From NCBI GenBank assembly GCA_019456305.1, contig VRUD01000021.1:1-54624 (forward strand): a stretch of 54,624 nt of DNA, given 5' to 3'. A model generated the notes under the pieces. The model was not told the DNA's origin. It searched no databases and was given only the letters and a program-made list of their open reading frames with translations. Below, piece by piece: positions 9,663 through 20,108 of this stretch. The DNA comes from Cytophagales bacterium (GTDB taxonomy: Bacteria > Bacteroidota > Bacteroidia > Cytophagales > VRUD01). The translations under genes and the position numbers were made by a program. Numbering within the stretch: position 1 is the stretch's first letter; the number at the start of each line of letters is the position of its first letter.

Positions 9663-11390
9663 TTATTTCTTGGGACTTGGGGCTTTTTCTTGCCTCATCT
9701 GCGGAAAGAAGATCACATCCTGGATTGAGCTGGAATTGGTCATGATCATGGTCAGCCGGTCTATGCCTATGCCAAGGCCTGCGGTTGGGGGCATGCCGTA
9801 TTCCAACGCTTTTAAAAAGTCTTCATCAAGCACCATTGCCTCTTCATCTCCTTTTCCGGCAAGCGCTGCCTGATGTTCGAATCGTTTGCGCTGATCTACC
9901 GGGTCGTTTAATTCAGAGAAAGCGTTGCACAGTTCTTTTCCATTGCATATTACTTCAAAACGCTCTACCAGCCCCTCTTTGCTCCTGTGCTTCTTTGCAA
10001 GGGGTGACATTTCAATAGGATAATCCATGATAAAGGTAGGCTGGATAATGTTTGGCTCGCATTTTCCACTAAAAATCTCATCTATAAGCTTACCCTTACC
10101 CATCGTATTATCAACATCAATGCCGAGTTTGTCTGCAGTTTTTTTAAGCCCGGCTTCATCCATAGCTGAAATATCTGTGCCCGTATAATGCTCAATGGCT
10201 TCAAACATGGTAAACCGCTTCCAGGGGCGCTCGAAATTTAAAGTGGCAGTAAGCCCGCGCTGTTCCTCGCTGCTGCCACCGCTGCTACTACTGCCACTGC
10301 CACCGCTACTCGGATTACCCCCCCGCTGTTCCCCGCTGCTGCCACCGCTGCTACTACTGCCACTGCCACCGCTGCTCGGATTACCAATCCGAGCTACACC
10401 ATGAAGGTCTATCGCCACCTTTTCTACCATTTCTTCTACAAGATCCATCATCCACAAATAATCTTTATACGCTACATACAGTTCCATTTGCGTGAACTCC
10501 GGGTTATGGGATCTGTCCATTCCTTCGTTGCGGAAATCTTTGCCAAACTCATAGACACCGTCAAAGCCGCCTATAATGAGTCGTTTAAGATATAATTCGT
10601 TGGCAATGCGCAGGTATAAGGTCATATCTAATGTATTGTGGTGGGTTGTAAAAGGCCTTGCAGCAGCTCCACCATAAAGGGGCTGCAAAATGGGTGTTTC
10701 AACTTCAAGATAAGCTTTATCATTCAAAAATTCTCTTATTGAATTGATAAGCCTGGTTCTTTTCACAAATACATCCCGCACATCAGGATTGACAATAAGG
10801 TCCACATACCGCTGCCTGTACTTACTTTCAGGGTCGGTGAAAGCGTCATGAACTTTTGCTTCACCTTCCTGGTCAGTTGATTCTTTAATAATGGGCAAAG
10901 GCCTGAGCGACTTGCTCAGCACTGTTAATTCTTTCACATGAATTGTGACCTCCCCAACCTGTGTTGTAAATACAAAACCCCTGATGCCGACCAGGTCTCC
11001 TATGTCAAGTAATTTTTTAAATACGGTATTGTACAAGCTTTTATCTTCTCCCGGACACAACTCATCCCTTTTTAAGTAGATCTGTATCCTGCCAGTTGCA
11101 TCCTGGATCTCAGCAAAAGAAGCCGACCCCATGACTCTTCTGCCCATAAGCCGTGCAGCGATGGAGACGTTGCGCATAGCGCCTGGCCCCGCCAGTTGGC
11201 GGGGCATAGCGTTTGGCTCAGGACCCCGCCAACTGGCGGGGCTACGCTCTATGCGCTTTACACTTTGCGCTAATATCTCTTCTATGGTTACATTTACCTG
11301 GTATGTCTCAGGCGGGTATGGGTTTATGCCCAGTTTTATCAATTCCTCAAGTTCTGCGCGTCTTCTTTGTTGTTGTTCAGTTAATTGCAT
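9663..11390 (-). CDS. lysS: Lysyl-tRNA synthetase (class II) with two in-frame inserts
   Basis: LysS charges tRNA-Lys with lysine. The anticodon-binding OB fold comes first, then the class II catalytic core with motif 1 ([25 protein letters not shown]), motif 2 ([22 protein letters not shown]) and motif 3 ([14 protein letters not shown]). At 575 residues it is about 75 longer than usual. The excess lies in two inserts. Residues about 47-73 ([11 protein letters not shown] to RQLAGPG) are encoded by two CCCCGCC...GGCGGGG palindromes, the same as in nearby intergenic DNA. Residues about 332-382 are a duplicated Gly/Ser-rich block ([16 protein letters not shown], twice). Both keep the frame and avoid the signature motifs, so the enzyme is probably functional. 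Confidence 0.96.
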   Translation of the reverse strand: MQLTEQQQRRRAELEELIKLGINPYPPETYQVNVTIEEILAQSVKRIERSPASWRGPEPNAMPRQLAGPGAMRNVSIAARLMGRRVMGSASFAEIQDATGRIQIYLKRDELCPGEDKSLYNTVFKKLLDIGDLVGIRGFVFTTQVGEVTIHVKELTVLSKSLRPLPIIKESTDQEGEAKVHDAFTDPESKYRQRYVDLIVNPDVRDVFVKRTRLINSIREFLNDKAYLEVETPILQPLYGGAAARPFTTHHNTLDMTLYLRIANELYLKRLIIGGFDGVYEFGKDFRNEGMDRSHNPEFTQMELYVAYKDYLWMMDLVEEMVEKVAIDLHGVARIGNPSSGGSGSSSSGGSSGEQRGGNPSSGGSGSSSSGGSSEEQRGLTATLNFERPWKRFTMFEAIEHYTGTDISAMDEAGLKKTADKLGIDVDNTMGKGKLIDEIFSGKCEPNIIQPTFIMDYPIEMSPLAKKHRSKEGLVERFEVICNGKELCNAFSELNDPVDQRKRFEHQAALAGKGDEEAMVLDEDFLKALEYGMPPTAGLGIGIDRLTMIMTNSSSIQDVIFFPQMRQEKAPSPKK

Positions 11391-11578
11391 GGTGACAAAG
11401 TAAAGAATATTTTTCTTTAATTTATTAATATTTTATTTATTAAAATTGTACTTTTGTGCAAAACTAAAGGAGACCTTTGAAAAATCTACCAAAACTTGTC
11501 ACAAAGACACGAAGACACTAAGTTTCACAAAAAATTATTAGTGTACCTTTGAGACTTTGTGGCATAAAATTTTAGAAA

Positions 11579-12541
11579 ATGAATAAAAACATAATCTTCA
11601 GGAACGTGCTCATTGCACTATTAGCGTCATCAGGGATGACCGCCTGTGTCACTTCCAAAAAATATGATGATCTGTTGGCAAGAAAAATCAAATTAGATGA
11701 AGGCCTGCAAGGTTGTCAATCTGAACTTGAATCTCTGAATGTTAGTAATCAAAAATACAAGGACGAGATCAAAGAATTAAAAGGAGATAACAAGACGTTG
11801 AAATTAGATAATATGATCCTTCAAAAAACGCAAATTCTCTATAACGAGCTGAATGATACTTATGAAAAATTACTCAGGAATCATAGCGCATTAGTGTCAC
11901 ACAATACTTCTGAAACCGCCCAACTTTCTAAAGATCTGACTGGCCGGGAACAGGAGCTCCTGGATAGTAAAAGACAGGTCACAGAGCTGGAACATGATTT
12001 AAAACTTCGGGAAGAAAGAGTAAACGAGCTTGAAAAGATGATTGCAGATAAGGAAAAAGCTGTTAAAAAATTAAAAGATAAAGTAACTGGTGCACTTTAT
12101 GGTTTTAAGGATAGAGATCTGTCAATAGAGGTTAAGAATGGTAAAGTTTATGTTACGATGGCACAGAATTTAATGTTCAAATCAGGCAGCTACCAGGTAG
12201 ATCGTAAAGGGGAGGATGCGCTTCGAAAATTAGCCAGGGTACTCAGAGATCAATATGACATAAACATTATGGTAGAAGGTCATACCGATGATGTAGCAAT
12301 CTCAGCAGGGACTTCCTGTATGGTAGACAACTGGGATTTAAGTGCGCTCAGGGCAACTGCAATTGTAAGAATACTCGCCAGCGAGGGTATCAACGCCAAA
12401 AGGTTGATCTCAGCTGGTAGAGGAGAATATATGCCTGTAGCCACAGGCACCTCTTCGGAAGCAAGAAGAAAAAACAGGAGAACTGAGATCATACTCACGC
12501 CCAAGCTGGATGAATTGTTCCGGTTATTGGAAATGAATTAA
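11579..12541 (+). CDS. OmpA-family outer-membrane lipoprotein
   Basis: A 320-residue lipoprotein whose lipobox MTAC puts the lipidated Cys at residue 23. Residues about 24-170 form a long Lys/Glu-rich coiled coil. Residues about 195-315 form an OmpA C-terminal domain (MFKSGSYQVDRKGEDALRKLA, VEGHTDDV, LSALRATAIVRIL, ISAGRGEYMPV, NRRTEIILTP), which binds peptidoglycan. It is likely an anchor between outer membrane and cell wall. The upstream gap includes TACTTTTG (11449-11456) and TACCTTTG (11544-11551), both matching the Bacteroidota -7 box TAnnTTTG, plus a dispersed repeat with CACAAAGACACGAAGACAC. Confidence 0.92.
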   Translation: MNKNIIFRNVLIALLASSGMTACVTSKKYDDLLARKIKLDEGLQGCQSELESLNVSNQKYKDEIKELKGDNKTLKLDNMILQKTQILYNELNDTYEKLLRNHSALVSHNTSETAQLSKDLTGREQELLDSKRQVTELEHDLKLREERVNELEKMIADKEKAVKKLKDKVTGALYGFKDRDLSIEVKNGKVYVTMAQNLMFKSGSYQVDRKGEDALRKLARVLRDQYDINIMVEGHTDDVAISAGTSCMVDNWDLSALRATAIVRILASEGINAKRLISAGRGEYMPVATGTSSEARRKNRRTEIILTPKLDELFRLLEMN

Positions 12542-12827
12542 AGCGCAGAGAGTATAGCCCCGAGTAGTCGGGGTTCAATGCTCTGCCCTCTGCCCCATAT
12601 CTATTGGTCAACTTCTTATGCTATAAGCAAATCATTTTTAATTTCCGAACAATATTTTAACCACATATAAAAACTTCTGAACTTTATAGACATAGAAAGT
12701 GTTTATATCTTGATTTTTAGTTATTTTTGAGTACTATTATTTGCATAATTATTTAAAATTTACTATATATAAAAATTCTACCAAACACCCAGAACCGAAT
12801 ACCAAGAACCCAGTAACTGGAAATAAA

Positions 12828-13634
12828 ATGAAAACGACAAAATATATATTGTCTTTCATCTCTATTGTTGTATTGTATTTACCTATAGCCAATGCTCAAT
12901 CAAAATTCATCCCTGATAAATATCATTATGACAAGGAATATACTTATGGTTTGAATGTTAACACCAATGGTGGGATTCTTGGGGGATTTACGTTCAAATA
13001 TGCTAAATTTATTAAACCGGCAAGATATCATTCACTCTCTGTTGAAATTGTGAGTGTTAAGCATCCTAAGGAATTGAAAGATCTGGCACAGGCTACAGGT
13101 AACACATATATTCCAAAAAAACAAAACTATTTTTTTGTCATCCGGCCACAGTATGGAAGAGAATTTATCTTATTTAAAAAAAATAAACGAGATGATATTC
13201 AGATAGATTTTATTTGCTCATTTGGACCAGCCATTGGAATATTGAAGCCATATTATGTATTATATGACCTGAATGAATGTGATACCTTATTTTGTGAAAA
13301 CAATGTTCAAAGTGTAGCTTATGTACCTGATTCTAATTATTTAAAACAATATATACATGGCAGTGGCGGATTTTTTAATGGTTTTGATCAGTCTAAGTTT
13401 AAATTAGGCGCTAATTTAAAAATATCCTTTAGCGTAGAATTTAGCAGCTACAAAAATAAAGTCAGCGGTATTGAAGCAGGATTTTTGTTGGAAGCGTATC
13501 CCTTTGATGAAGCCATAATAATTATGGGACTTCCCAACGAGAATGAAACATTGGATATCAATAAAAATTTCTTTTCATCTGCCTTTATTACAATTTATTA
13601 TGGGAAAAGATTTCAGGCGCCATTGCCGGACTAA
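12828..13634 (+). CDS. Outer-membrane beta-barrel-like protein, unknown function
   Basis: The frame is open from 12741, but the start at 12828 is preferred. It gives MKTTKYILSFISIVVLYLPIANAQ, a signal peptide ending in AQ, with GGAAATAAA just ahead. The extra upstream codons are only intergenic repeat sequence (CCCAGAACCGAATACCAAGAACCCAG type). The mature ~245 residues have alternating aromatic/polar strands (LGGFTFKYAKFI, FFVIRPQYGREF, FSVEFSSYKNKVSGIEAGFLLEAY) and end in AFITIYYGKRF, which fits a small outer-membrane barrel. I do not recognise a named family. It lies upstream of lipA, separated by a repeat-filled 115-bp gap. Confidence 0.75.
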   Translation: MKTTKYILSFISIVVLYLPIANAQSKFIPDKYHYDKEYTYGLNVNTNGGILGGFTFKYAKFIKPARYHSLSVEIVSVKHPKELKDLAQATGNTYIPKKQNYFFVIRPQYGREFILFKKNKRDDIQIDFICSFGPAIGILKPYYVLYDLNECDTLFCENNVQSVAYVPDSNYLKQYIHGSGGFFNGFDQSKFKLGANLKISFSVEFSSYKNKVSGIEAGFLLEAYPFDEAIIIMGLPNENETLDINKNFFSSAFITIYYGKRFQAPLPD

Positions 13635-13749
13635 ACCCTACGAATTACGAATATTGACCCCTAAATCCCCCTAAAGGGGACTTGCCTGCCCCGGGCCACT
13701 ACGAATGATCAATGACAAATGATCCCGAGTACCCGGGATCAAATAACAA

Positions 13750-14637
13750 ATGACTAATAATTCTATAGCGATCTCTCCTGAAAAAGAAAACATCACACGG
13801 TGTAAACCCAATTGGTTAAGGGTCAAGCTCCCCATAGGAGAGGATTACAGAAAAGTAAGAAGCATCGTAGATCAATATAAGCTTCATACAATTTGTGAAA
13901 GCGGCAACTGTCCTAATATGGGTGAATGTTGGGGTGCAGGAACAGCTACATTTATGATCCTGGGAAATATATGCACGCGTAGTTGTTCTTTTTGTGCTGT
14001 CGCAACCGGCAAACCGACAGAATATGATGAAAATGAACCTAAAAGAATAGCAGAAGCGATCAAGCTAATGGGTGTAAAGCACTGCGTTATCACCTCAGTT
14101 AACAGAGATGAGCTCAAAGATAAGGGTGCTGAAATTTGGTATGAAACGGTCGTTGAGATCAAAAAAGCGTCTCCCCTAACCACTATAGAGACTCTTATCC
14201 CCGATGTACAAGCAAACTGGGATGCGCTGAACACCATGATATGTGCAGGGCAGGAAGTAGTGTCTCACAACATGGAGACAGTAAAAAGACTTTACCGAAG
14301 TGTTAGACCTCAAGCCGACTATGAAAGAAGCCTTGAACAGATTAAAAGAATCAAAGAATATGGAAAACGAACCAAATCAGGCATGATGCTGGGACTTGGC
14401 GAAACTGATGATGAGATCCTGGAAGCTATGGATGACTTAGTCGCCAATAGCTGTGATATACTGACGCTGGGTCAATATCTGCAACCAACTAAAATGCACC
14501 ACCCCGTGATAGAATTTATACCTCCTGATAAATTTGACCGTTTAAGAGAAACAGGACTTCAAAAAGGCTTGAAATATGTTGAATCAGGCCCCTTAGTTAG
14601 ATCTTCCTATCATGCTGAAAGGCATGTTTATGTATAA
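13750..14637 (+). CDS. lipA: Lipoyl synthase
   Basis: Radical-SAM enzyme that inserts two sulfurs into protein-bound octanoyl groups to make lipoyl cofactor, as needed by the pyruvate dehydrogenase E2 at 22955. It has both cluster motifs: the auxiliary set C49-x4-C54-x5-C60 ([12 protein letters not shown]) and the radical-SAM set C75-x3-C79-x2-C82 (CTRSCSFC). The 295-residue length is typical. The start is preceded by a palindromic CCCGAGTACCCGGG-type repeat. It appears monocistronic. Confidence 0.97.
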   Translation: MTNNSIAISPEKENITRCKPNWLRVKLPIGEDYRKVRSIVDQYKLHTICESGNCPNMGECWGAGTATFMILGNICTRSCSFCAVATGKPTEYDENEPKRIAEAIKLMGVKHCVITSVNRDELKDKGAEIWYETVVEIKKASPLTTIETLIPDVQANWDALNTMICAGQEVVSHNMETVKRLYRSVRPQADYERSLEQIKRIKEYGKRTKSGMMLGLGETDDEILEAMDDLVANSCDILTLGQYLQPTKMHHPVIEFIPPDKFDRLRETGLQKGLKYVESGPLVRSSYHAERHVYV

Positions 14638-14841
14638 TGAGTACAGCGCATAGAGCAGAGCCCCGCCAGCTGGCGGGGTTCAACGCTTTGGCCTTTATTC
14701 CTATGCACTGCACCATGCGCTATGCTCATTTACTATTACTTTCTTCCCTTGTTTATATTAATCTATATCAAAAAAATAACATAATCGTTTTTAATCTGTG
14801 CCTGCCCCGATTTCTCGGTGGTAATCTGTGAAATCTGAGGT
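14638..14841. repeat. Repeat-filled gap between lipA and the DUF3667 gene
   Basis: Contains the palindrome CCCCGCCAGCTGGCGGGG (14660-14677) within GCGCATAG-type flanks, and a GGTAATCTGTGAAATCTGAGG stretch near the end. An open frame from 14637 to 14831 is made of this repeat DNA and is not called as a gene. The flanking genes converge here, so the palindrome may work as a terminator. Confidence 0.6.
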
Positions 14842-15858
14842 TTAAAACAATAAAAACGTCACCAACATAGTTGCAACAAAAAATATGAGCATCGTAAAGC
14901 CATATCCTAAAAACAATAAAAACATTTTCAGCGCTGTTTTAAACCAGCGCTGCTCATATACCTTTTTAAATGCAAATAATGCGTAAACAAATAAGATAAG
15001 CAATACGTAGAGTAGAAAAGATTTGGAAAATATAATATAAGCAAGCAAGCTCAAAAAAAGCATCAGGAATGTAAAAGAATGTAAGTGTAACGAAAAAATA
15101 AGATGCTCAATATAAAATTTACTCCTTCTGATATAAATTATTTTCAACAATAAGGCAAACAGGGGCAGCAGGAAAAACATCATTATAGAAATATTTTCAA
15201 CCAGATCATTCATAAAACCTTCGCCTTTTTGCCTGATCAATTTCACTGCTTTATTTGCAAGAAGTAATGTATAGAAATTGCGTTCTATGCCAAGAGTATC
15301 CAAAAAAAACCCGGGATCAAAATTCTCATCATTGACCATATTTTCAAGATCACTGAGCTTAAAGTCAATATTGGCAGTATCACCCAAACTCAAAGTCAGT
15401 GTATCAGAAACCTGTTTTGTAGTATCACGCTGATCTTCGTCTCCAATACCAACAGCCCAACCCGTTATTTTTCTTGATTTATCATCATCATAAACAGTTT
15501 GTTGGCTGTAAATTGGCATACCTTCATTAAATGCAGCTTTTTTACTTTCAAATGTCAGCAAAAAAAAGTATAGTATGCTGATGGTCAGGTAGAGGCGTAC
15601 TGGTGCGATGTATTCTACGCGCTTACCTTCTATGTAGGCTTTAGTCAGAAAACCCGGTTTGAACAGGAAAGGTACTACACTTTCTGAAAACCTTGAGTCA
15701 ATTTCGAAATTATCTTTGATAAAATCTTTGAACAACAACCCGAATGAAACCTGTTTATCGGTATTTTCCTGTCCGCACTGTGGACAATAATTTTGTTTTG
15801 CCCGAAGCGAACGCCCACAATTCAAACATTTGGCTGATTTTCTTCTCTCTTTTGACAT
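14842..15858 (-). CDS. DUF3667 membrane protein with zinc ribbon
   Basis: A 338-residue inner-membrane protein of the DUF3667 family, common in Bacteroidota and of unknown function. The N terminus carries a zinc ribbon (C11, C14, C25, C28: CLNCG...CPQCG). It is followed by the family core FKDFIKDNFEIDSRF and the KPGFLTKAYIEGKRVEYIAPVRLYL stretch that leads into the first membrane helix. A polar loop (about 105-215) and four further hydrophobic helices follow. It is convergent with lipA and divergent from the TonB receptor gene. Confidence 0.9.
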   Translation of the reverse strand: MSKERRKSAKCLNCGRSLRAKQNYCPQCGQENTDKQVSFGLLFKDFIKDNFEIDSRFSESVVPFLFKPGFLTKAYIEGKRVEYIAPVRLYLTISILYFFLLTFESKKAAFNEGMPIYSQQTVYDDDKSRKITGWAVGIGDEDQRDTTKQVSDTLTLSLGDTANIDFKLSDLENMVNDENFDPGFFLDTLGIERNFYTLLLANKAVKLIRQKGEGFMNDLVENISIMMFFLLPLFALLLKIIYIRRSKFYIEHLIFSLHLHSFTFLMLFLSLLAYIIFSKSFLLYVLLILFVYALFAFKKVYEQRWFKTALKMFLLFLGYGFTMLIFFVATMLVTFLLF

Positions 15859-15970
15859 ATCATTGATTCATTATCCTGGTTATCTAAACTTTGTAGTTGT
15901 AAATTAACATTTTTTTTGATACAATTCTAAATTTACTGAAATATACTACTATCTTTATAAGGTTTACCCT

Positions 15971-18448
15971 ATGAAATCTCTTTCATTTAACAGGTTGACT
16001 CTGCTGTTTACATTTCTTTTTTATATGATTTATTCTTGTAATTATTCATCAGCTCAACAGTTAACCCAAACAATAAGAGGCAGAGTAGTCGACCAGCAAT
16101 CTAAGTATCCCCTGCCAGGTGCAAATGTGATCATACTTAATTCAGAACCTATAAACGGTTCAGCTACTGGTATGGATGGCTATTTCCGCCTTGAAAATGT
16201 GCCTTTAGGCAGGCATACCATCCGGGTATCTTACCTGGGGTATAATGAAAGGGTCGTTCCAAATGTATTGGTAACATCGGGTAGAGAGGTTTTTCTCAAT
16301 GTTGAGCTTGCCGAGCAGGTAATCGTTGGTGAGGAGGTAGTTATAACTGCCAAAAAAGATAAAACAAAGACCAATAACGAAATGACAACCGTGAGCGCCC
16401 GCGGGTTTACCATAGAAGAAACTCAGCGCTATGCAGGAAGCTGGAATGACCCTTCACGCATGGCTGCAAATTATGCAGGGGTGATGGCTAATGATGATTC
16501 AAGAAACGATATTATTATTAGAGGTAACTCGCCACTCGGATTGCTATGGAAGCTGGAGGGCATTGACATACCCAACCCTAATCACTTCGGCTTATTTGGT
16601 ACCACAGGCGGGCCGGTGCCTATCCTGAACAATAACAACCTGGATGATTCTGATTTTATGACCGGTGCCTTCCCCGCTGAGTACGGCAATGCCCTTGCCG
16701 GTGTCTTTGACCTGCAAATGCGAAGCGGCAATTACGAAAAAAGAGAATATATGGGGCAGGTAGGTTTTAACGGATTTGAGTTCGGTGCCGAAGGACCCTT
16801 TGTAAGACAGATTGTAGATCACGGATTACCCGGGAGAAATCCCGCCTATGCTGATACAATCGGGAATAATACCGGGGGTAATCCATCCAGAAAAATTAAA
16901 GCATCCTATATGGCAAATTACCGTTATTCTACTCTTGCGGCTTTTGAACCCCTGGGCATCAGCTATGGTACGCTTGCTATTCCACAATACCAGGATATTT
17001 CGTTTAAGATAGATGTACCAGGTACCAAATATGGCAGATTTTCCGTTTTTGGTATAGGCGGTTTGAGCTATATTGAACTTTTAGGCGAAGATCTGGAGCC
17101 AAACGATCCCTATGGCGATCTGAATGAAAACCTCTATTTTGGCTCTGATATGGGGGTGATCGGACTAACCCACATGGTATTTTTAAATAATTCTGCCTAT
17201 TCAAAAGTAAGTATTGCTGTTTCGGGTACAAATAATTCCATTGAAAATGATTCCATCCCCAGAGACTCTTTAGATATCGGTGATCCGTTTCCATGGTACA
17301 GGAATCATTTCAGCCAGGTAAAATATTCTTTGCATTACCAATTGAATAAAAAATTTAATGCCCGGAATAACCTCAATGGTGGAATTAATTTGAATTTTTA
17401 CCAGGTAAAGCTTATTGACAGTGTTTTAGTGAATGGACAGCAATTCTTCAGACAGCATGATTTTGAAGGTGAAAGTCTATTCTCACAGGCTTATATACAA
17501 TGGCAGCACCGGTTTACAGACAATCTGACCTTAAATACAGGTTTGCATTTTCAAAACCTGGAGCATAGTAACTCAACTTTTAAATTTAGATACGCTGTTG
17601 AACCCAGGTTGGGTATTAAGTATCAATTCAAACCCAACCAATCTGTCAGCCTGGGATTGGGCATGCACAGCCAGATGCAGCCTCTGCAGATCTATTTTGA
17701 TGAAGATTCGCTTGGTGAAAAAACCAATATAGGCCTTGACTTCACAAAAAGCGACCACCTGGTAGTTGCCTACGATAACACGTTGAGTGAAAATATAAGG
17801 TTAAAAATTGAAGCCTATTACCAGCGCATCAGAAACGTTCCGGTAGAAAGCAAAAGATCTTCTTTTTCTATGCTCAATACAGGGGCTGATTTTGGAATAT
17901 CTTCACGTGACAGCCTTATTAATAAAGGTACGGGCAGGAATTACGGAGTAGAATTGACCCTGGAAAAATTTTATTCCAATAATTACTATTTCCTGATTAC
18001 AGCATCACTTTTTGACTCTAAATACAGAGCCAGCGATGACTTACTAAGAAATACGGCTTTTAATGGTAACTTTGCCTTGAATGCCCTTGCAGGTAAAGAG
18101 TTTAAAATAAGAAAAAACAATGTACTGGTTTTTGATTCTAAGATAGCCTGGGCAGGAGGGAAACGCCTTACCCCTATTGATACAACTGCTTCAAAAGTTG
18201 AAAAAACTACGGTTTTTATTGAAAATAAGGCTTTTTCCGAAAAGCAAAAAAACTACTTTCGCACAGATGCCAGGCTAAGCTACAGGTACAACGGCAAAAA
18301 AGTAATGCAGGAAATGGCCCTGGATATTTCCAATATTTTCGGTACCAAAAATATTTTCTCAAAATATTATGACAACAACTCGGGGGAGATCAAAGAGAAT
18401 TACCAGATCAGGTTTTTTTGGGTGGTGCAGTATAAGATACAGTTTTGA
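15971..18448 (+). CDS. TonB-dependent outer-membrane receptor
   Basis: An 825-residue outer-membrane receptor. After a signal peptide (about 1-28, ending SSAQ) comes a carboxypeptidase-regulatory-like beta-sandwich (about 35-115: IRGRVVDQQSKYPLPGANVIIL, GYFRLENVPLGRHTIRVSYLGY), a plug domain (about 140-260, with RNDIIIRGNSPLGLLWKLEGI and MTGAFPAEYGNALAGVFDL) and a beta barrel ending in an aromatic strand (IRFFWVVQYKIQF). No SusD partner is adjacent, so it is not a standard polysaccharide locus, and the substrate cannot be inferred. It ends with TGA, a useful check that TGA is an ordinary stop in this genome. Confidence 0.94.
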   Translation: MKSLSFNRLTLLFTFLFYMIYSCNYSSAQQLTQTIRGRVVDQQSKYPLPGANVIILNSEPINGSATGMDGYFRLENVPLGRHTIRVSYLGYNERVVPNVLVTSGREVFLNVELAEQVIVGEEVVITAKKDKTKTNNEMTTVSARGFTIEETQRYAGSWNDPSRMAANYAGVMANDDSRNDIIIRGNSPLGLLWKLEGIDIPNPNHFGLFGTTGGPVPILNNNNLDDSDFMTGAFPAEYGNALAGVFDLQMRSGNYEKREYMGQVGFNGFEFGAEGPFVRQIVDHGLPGRNPAYADTIGNNTGGNPSRKIKASYMANYRYSTLAAFEPLGISYGTLAIPQYQDISFKIDVPGTKYGRFSVFGIGGLSYIELLGEDLEPNDPYGDLNENLYFGSDMGVIGLTHMVFLNNSAYSKVSIAVSGTNNSIENDSIPRDSLDIGDPFPWYRNHFSQVKYSLHYQLNKKFNARNNLNGGINLNFYQVKLIDSVLVNGQQFFRQHDFEGESLFSQAYIQWQHRFTDNLTLNTGLHFQNLEHSNSTFKFRYAVEPRLGIKYQFKPNQSVSLGLGMHSQMQPLQIYFDEDSLGEKTNIGLDFTKSDHLVVAYDNTLSENIRLKIEAYYQRIRNVPVESKRSSFSMLNTGADFGISSRDSLINKGTGRNYGVELTLEKFYSNNYYFLITASLFDSKYRASDDLLRNTAFNGNFALNALAGKEFKIRKNNVLVFDSKIAWAGGKRLTPIDTTASKVEKTTVFIENKAFSEKQKNYFRTDARLSYRYNGKKVMQEMALDISNIFGTKNIFSKYYDNNSGEIKENYQIRFFWVVQYKIQF

Positions 18449-18496
18449 ATGTAGTACGGCTTTTAAGTTGCCAGGTTTGTGTAATTTTTTTTATTA

Positions 18497-18725
18497 AATA
18501 TAACGGCTTAGGGTTAAAAAACGTGCGGGGTTTAGAACTTCGTACCTGTCCCCAAGCACAAAGGTAGCAAATTGCGATGAACTTTCAAATAGCAGTTACC
18601 CCCGCATGTTTTTTTAGCCAATGTAGCAGCATTATGCCCAATTTTTTTACACCGTTAAGCCCTTTAATCAAGGAATTGTTCTCTTGGTTGGGGTGGGGGC
18701 TGGCGCACTTTTGGCAAATTTTGGC
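18497..18725. repeat. Long palindromic repeat, degenerate copy
   Basis: Outer arms: TAACGGCTTAGGGTTAAAAAACGTGCGGGG on the left against CCCCGCATGTTTTTTTAGCCAATGTAGC on the right. The loop (ACTTCGTACCTGTCCCC...ACAAAGGTA) resembles the loop of the copy at 50358-50685. Downstream, GGGGGCTGGCGCACTTTTGGCAAATTTTGG matches another block of that copy. The element lies between convergent genes. Confidence 0.55.
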
Positions 18726-18745
18726 TTGTATGGAATAAGCGTTCT

Positions 18746-19711
18746 TTAACGTACAAAAATCACCTTCTTTTGTAATACCTGAGATGGTGTTTCAAGGCGT
18801 ATTAAATATATTCCATTATTTACACAATTGCCCGAATAATCTAAACAGTCCCATTTTGTTTTATGTTGACCTTGGTTTTGCACTTCATTTTCTATGAGCA
18901 CTTTTGTAAGTTGCCCATTACTATTATATACTTTAATGCTTACTGATTCGCTTTCCTTCAGAGAATAATTTAAAGTAGTGGAAGAATTAAAAGGGTTTGG
19001 ATAATTTTCCAATGATAAATCGCTTTCCTCAAAATTTCCTGATGGTTCTGCTATTTTTGTAATACTTTGATATGGCCCAAGCCAAGCGTAATTTACAATA
19101 GCATCATTATTATCATTGTTTTGGTCAAATAATATTGTATAGTAGTTGCTTGGATTTGCTGATATCCAACTACTAATATCAAAAGAAGCTAATGTACCGG
19201 CATTGTCTGCAACAACTTGACCAACATAATTTCCAAGATTTGCGCTATCCCCATTATACCACATAACATGATTATATGGATTATCAAGAGTCATAATCAT
19301 TTGTAAGGAAGTTGCGATATAAATATCTATCGTAACAGTACCCGCAACTTGGGAATAACTAAGTGCTGCATTAAGATAAGCAGGTGAAGCAAGGGCATCA
19401 GTCCAAGTTAATTCAACCATTGATTCGGCATATCTTTTATCACGAGAAGTATTCGGCATCCACCAATCACTACCCCACGCAATATATTTTATACCTGTAG
19501 AAGAAGAACCAAGAAAATTCGGTACTTGGGCTTTTATGTTAAAACATAAAAACACTAATGATAATAAGATAATAAATCTAAGAGACGAAATTTTTTGCGG
19601 TATTTCTTTTTCCAACAAGCAGCAAGAGATAACCATTCCGAAAGTTGTTGTCGATAACTTTTTCCCCGATACCAATCCTTGATTGTATCGGGACTTCATT
19701 TTTTTTAACAT
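18746..19711 (-). CDS. Secreted protein with T9SS C-terminal sorting domain
   Basis: Exported protein with a hydrophobic signal (LRFIILLSLVFLCFNIKAQ). The mature part (about 65-225) looks like a beta-rich extracellular domain with many Asn, Ser and Trp residues; I do not recognise its family. Residues about 235-321 form a type A type IX secretion signal: YPNPFNSSTTLNYSL, VSIKVYNSNGQL, GIYLIRLETPSQVLQKKVIFV. An unusually long segment (about 36 residues, rich in repeat-derived sequence such as the CCGATAC...GTATCGG pair) lies between MLKKMKS and the hydrophobic core. Either it is an insertion into the signal region or translation starts at the internal ATG at 19636. Confidence 0.85.
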   Translation of the reverse strand: MLKKMKSRYNQGLVSGKKLSTTTFGMVISCCLLEKEIPQKISSLRFIILLSLVFLCFNIKAQVPNFLGSSSTGIKYIAWGSDWWMPNTSRDKRYAESMVELTWTDALASPAYLNAALSYSQVAGTVTIDIYIATSLQMIMTLDNPYNHVMWYNGDSANLGNYVGQVVADNAGTLASFDISSWISANPSNYYTILFDQNNDNNDAIVNYAWLGPYQSITKIAEPSGNFEESDLSLENYPNPFNSSTTLNYSLKESESVSIKVYNSNGQLTKVLIENEVQNQGQHKTKWDCLDYSGNCVNNGIYLIRLETPSQVLQKKVIFVR

Positions 19712-19810
19712 AATTATTTGTTTTTTGTTGCCTTGAGGTTCAAAAGGCGGGTTTATTTAATTTTGAAAATTGGCAACAAAAAAGGGCATGAACCTCATAC
19801 TTTCATTCAA

Positions 19811-19928
19811 CTAATCGAGGTATCGCTAAACACCCTTGCATGGTTGAAGTCAGACGGAAATTACACACCCCGAAGGGCGCATTTCCTGACTTATCTCCAT
19901 GCAATTGAAATTAGCGATTTTCGATTAG
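19811..19928. repeat. 118-bp long imperfect hairpin
   Basis: Stacked complementary arms in order: CTAATCGA/TCGATTAG, ATCGCTAA/TTAGCGAT, TTGCATGG/CCATGCAA, AGTCAG/CTGACT, GGAAAT/ATTTCC, with a CCCGAAGGG tip. The arms are separated by small matched internal loops. This could be a structured RNA, an attenuator or a palindromic mobile repeat. It lies upstream of the T9SS cargo gene and outside any convincing gene. Confidence 0.8.
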
Positions 19929-20108
19929 AGAAACATCAGTAACGCAACTTTTTTGTTATGTTTTACTTTGTCTTTATGTCATATTTTACAGTTTATTTAA
20001 TAGACAAATACAAATTTTATATCAGGTGATTTGAATTTCGCAATATACAAAATTATTTTATTTCCAAACACTTTCAGTATTTTTTATATCCAGTTTGCCA
20101 TAGGAATA

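Noticed and set aside
14637-14831. 64-residue plus-strand gene after lipA
   Set aside because: It begins on the last base of lipA and consists of the CCCCGCC...GGCGGGG repeat and its flanks.
19718-19942. Small gene with a LytTR-like fragment (WLKSDGNYT, HFLT)
   Set aside because: The frame coincides with the 118-bp hairpin, the spacing of the two fragments is too short for a LytTR domain, and no start signal or conserved remainder is seen.
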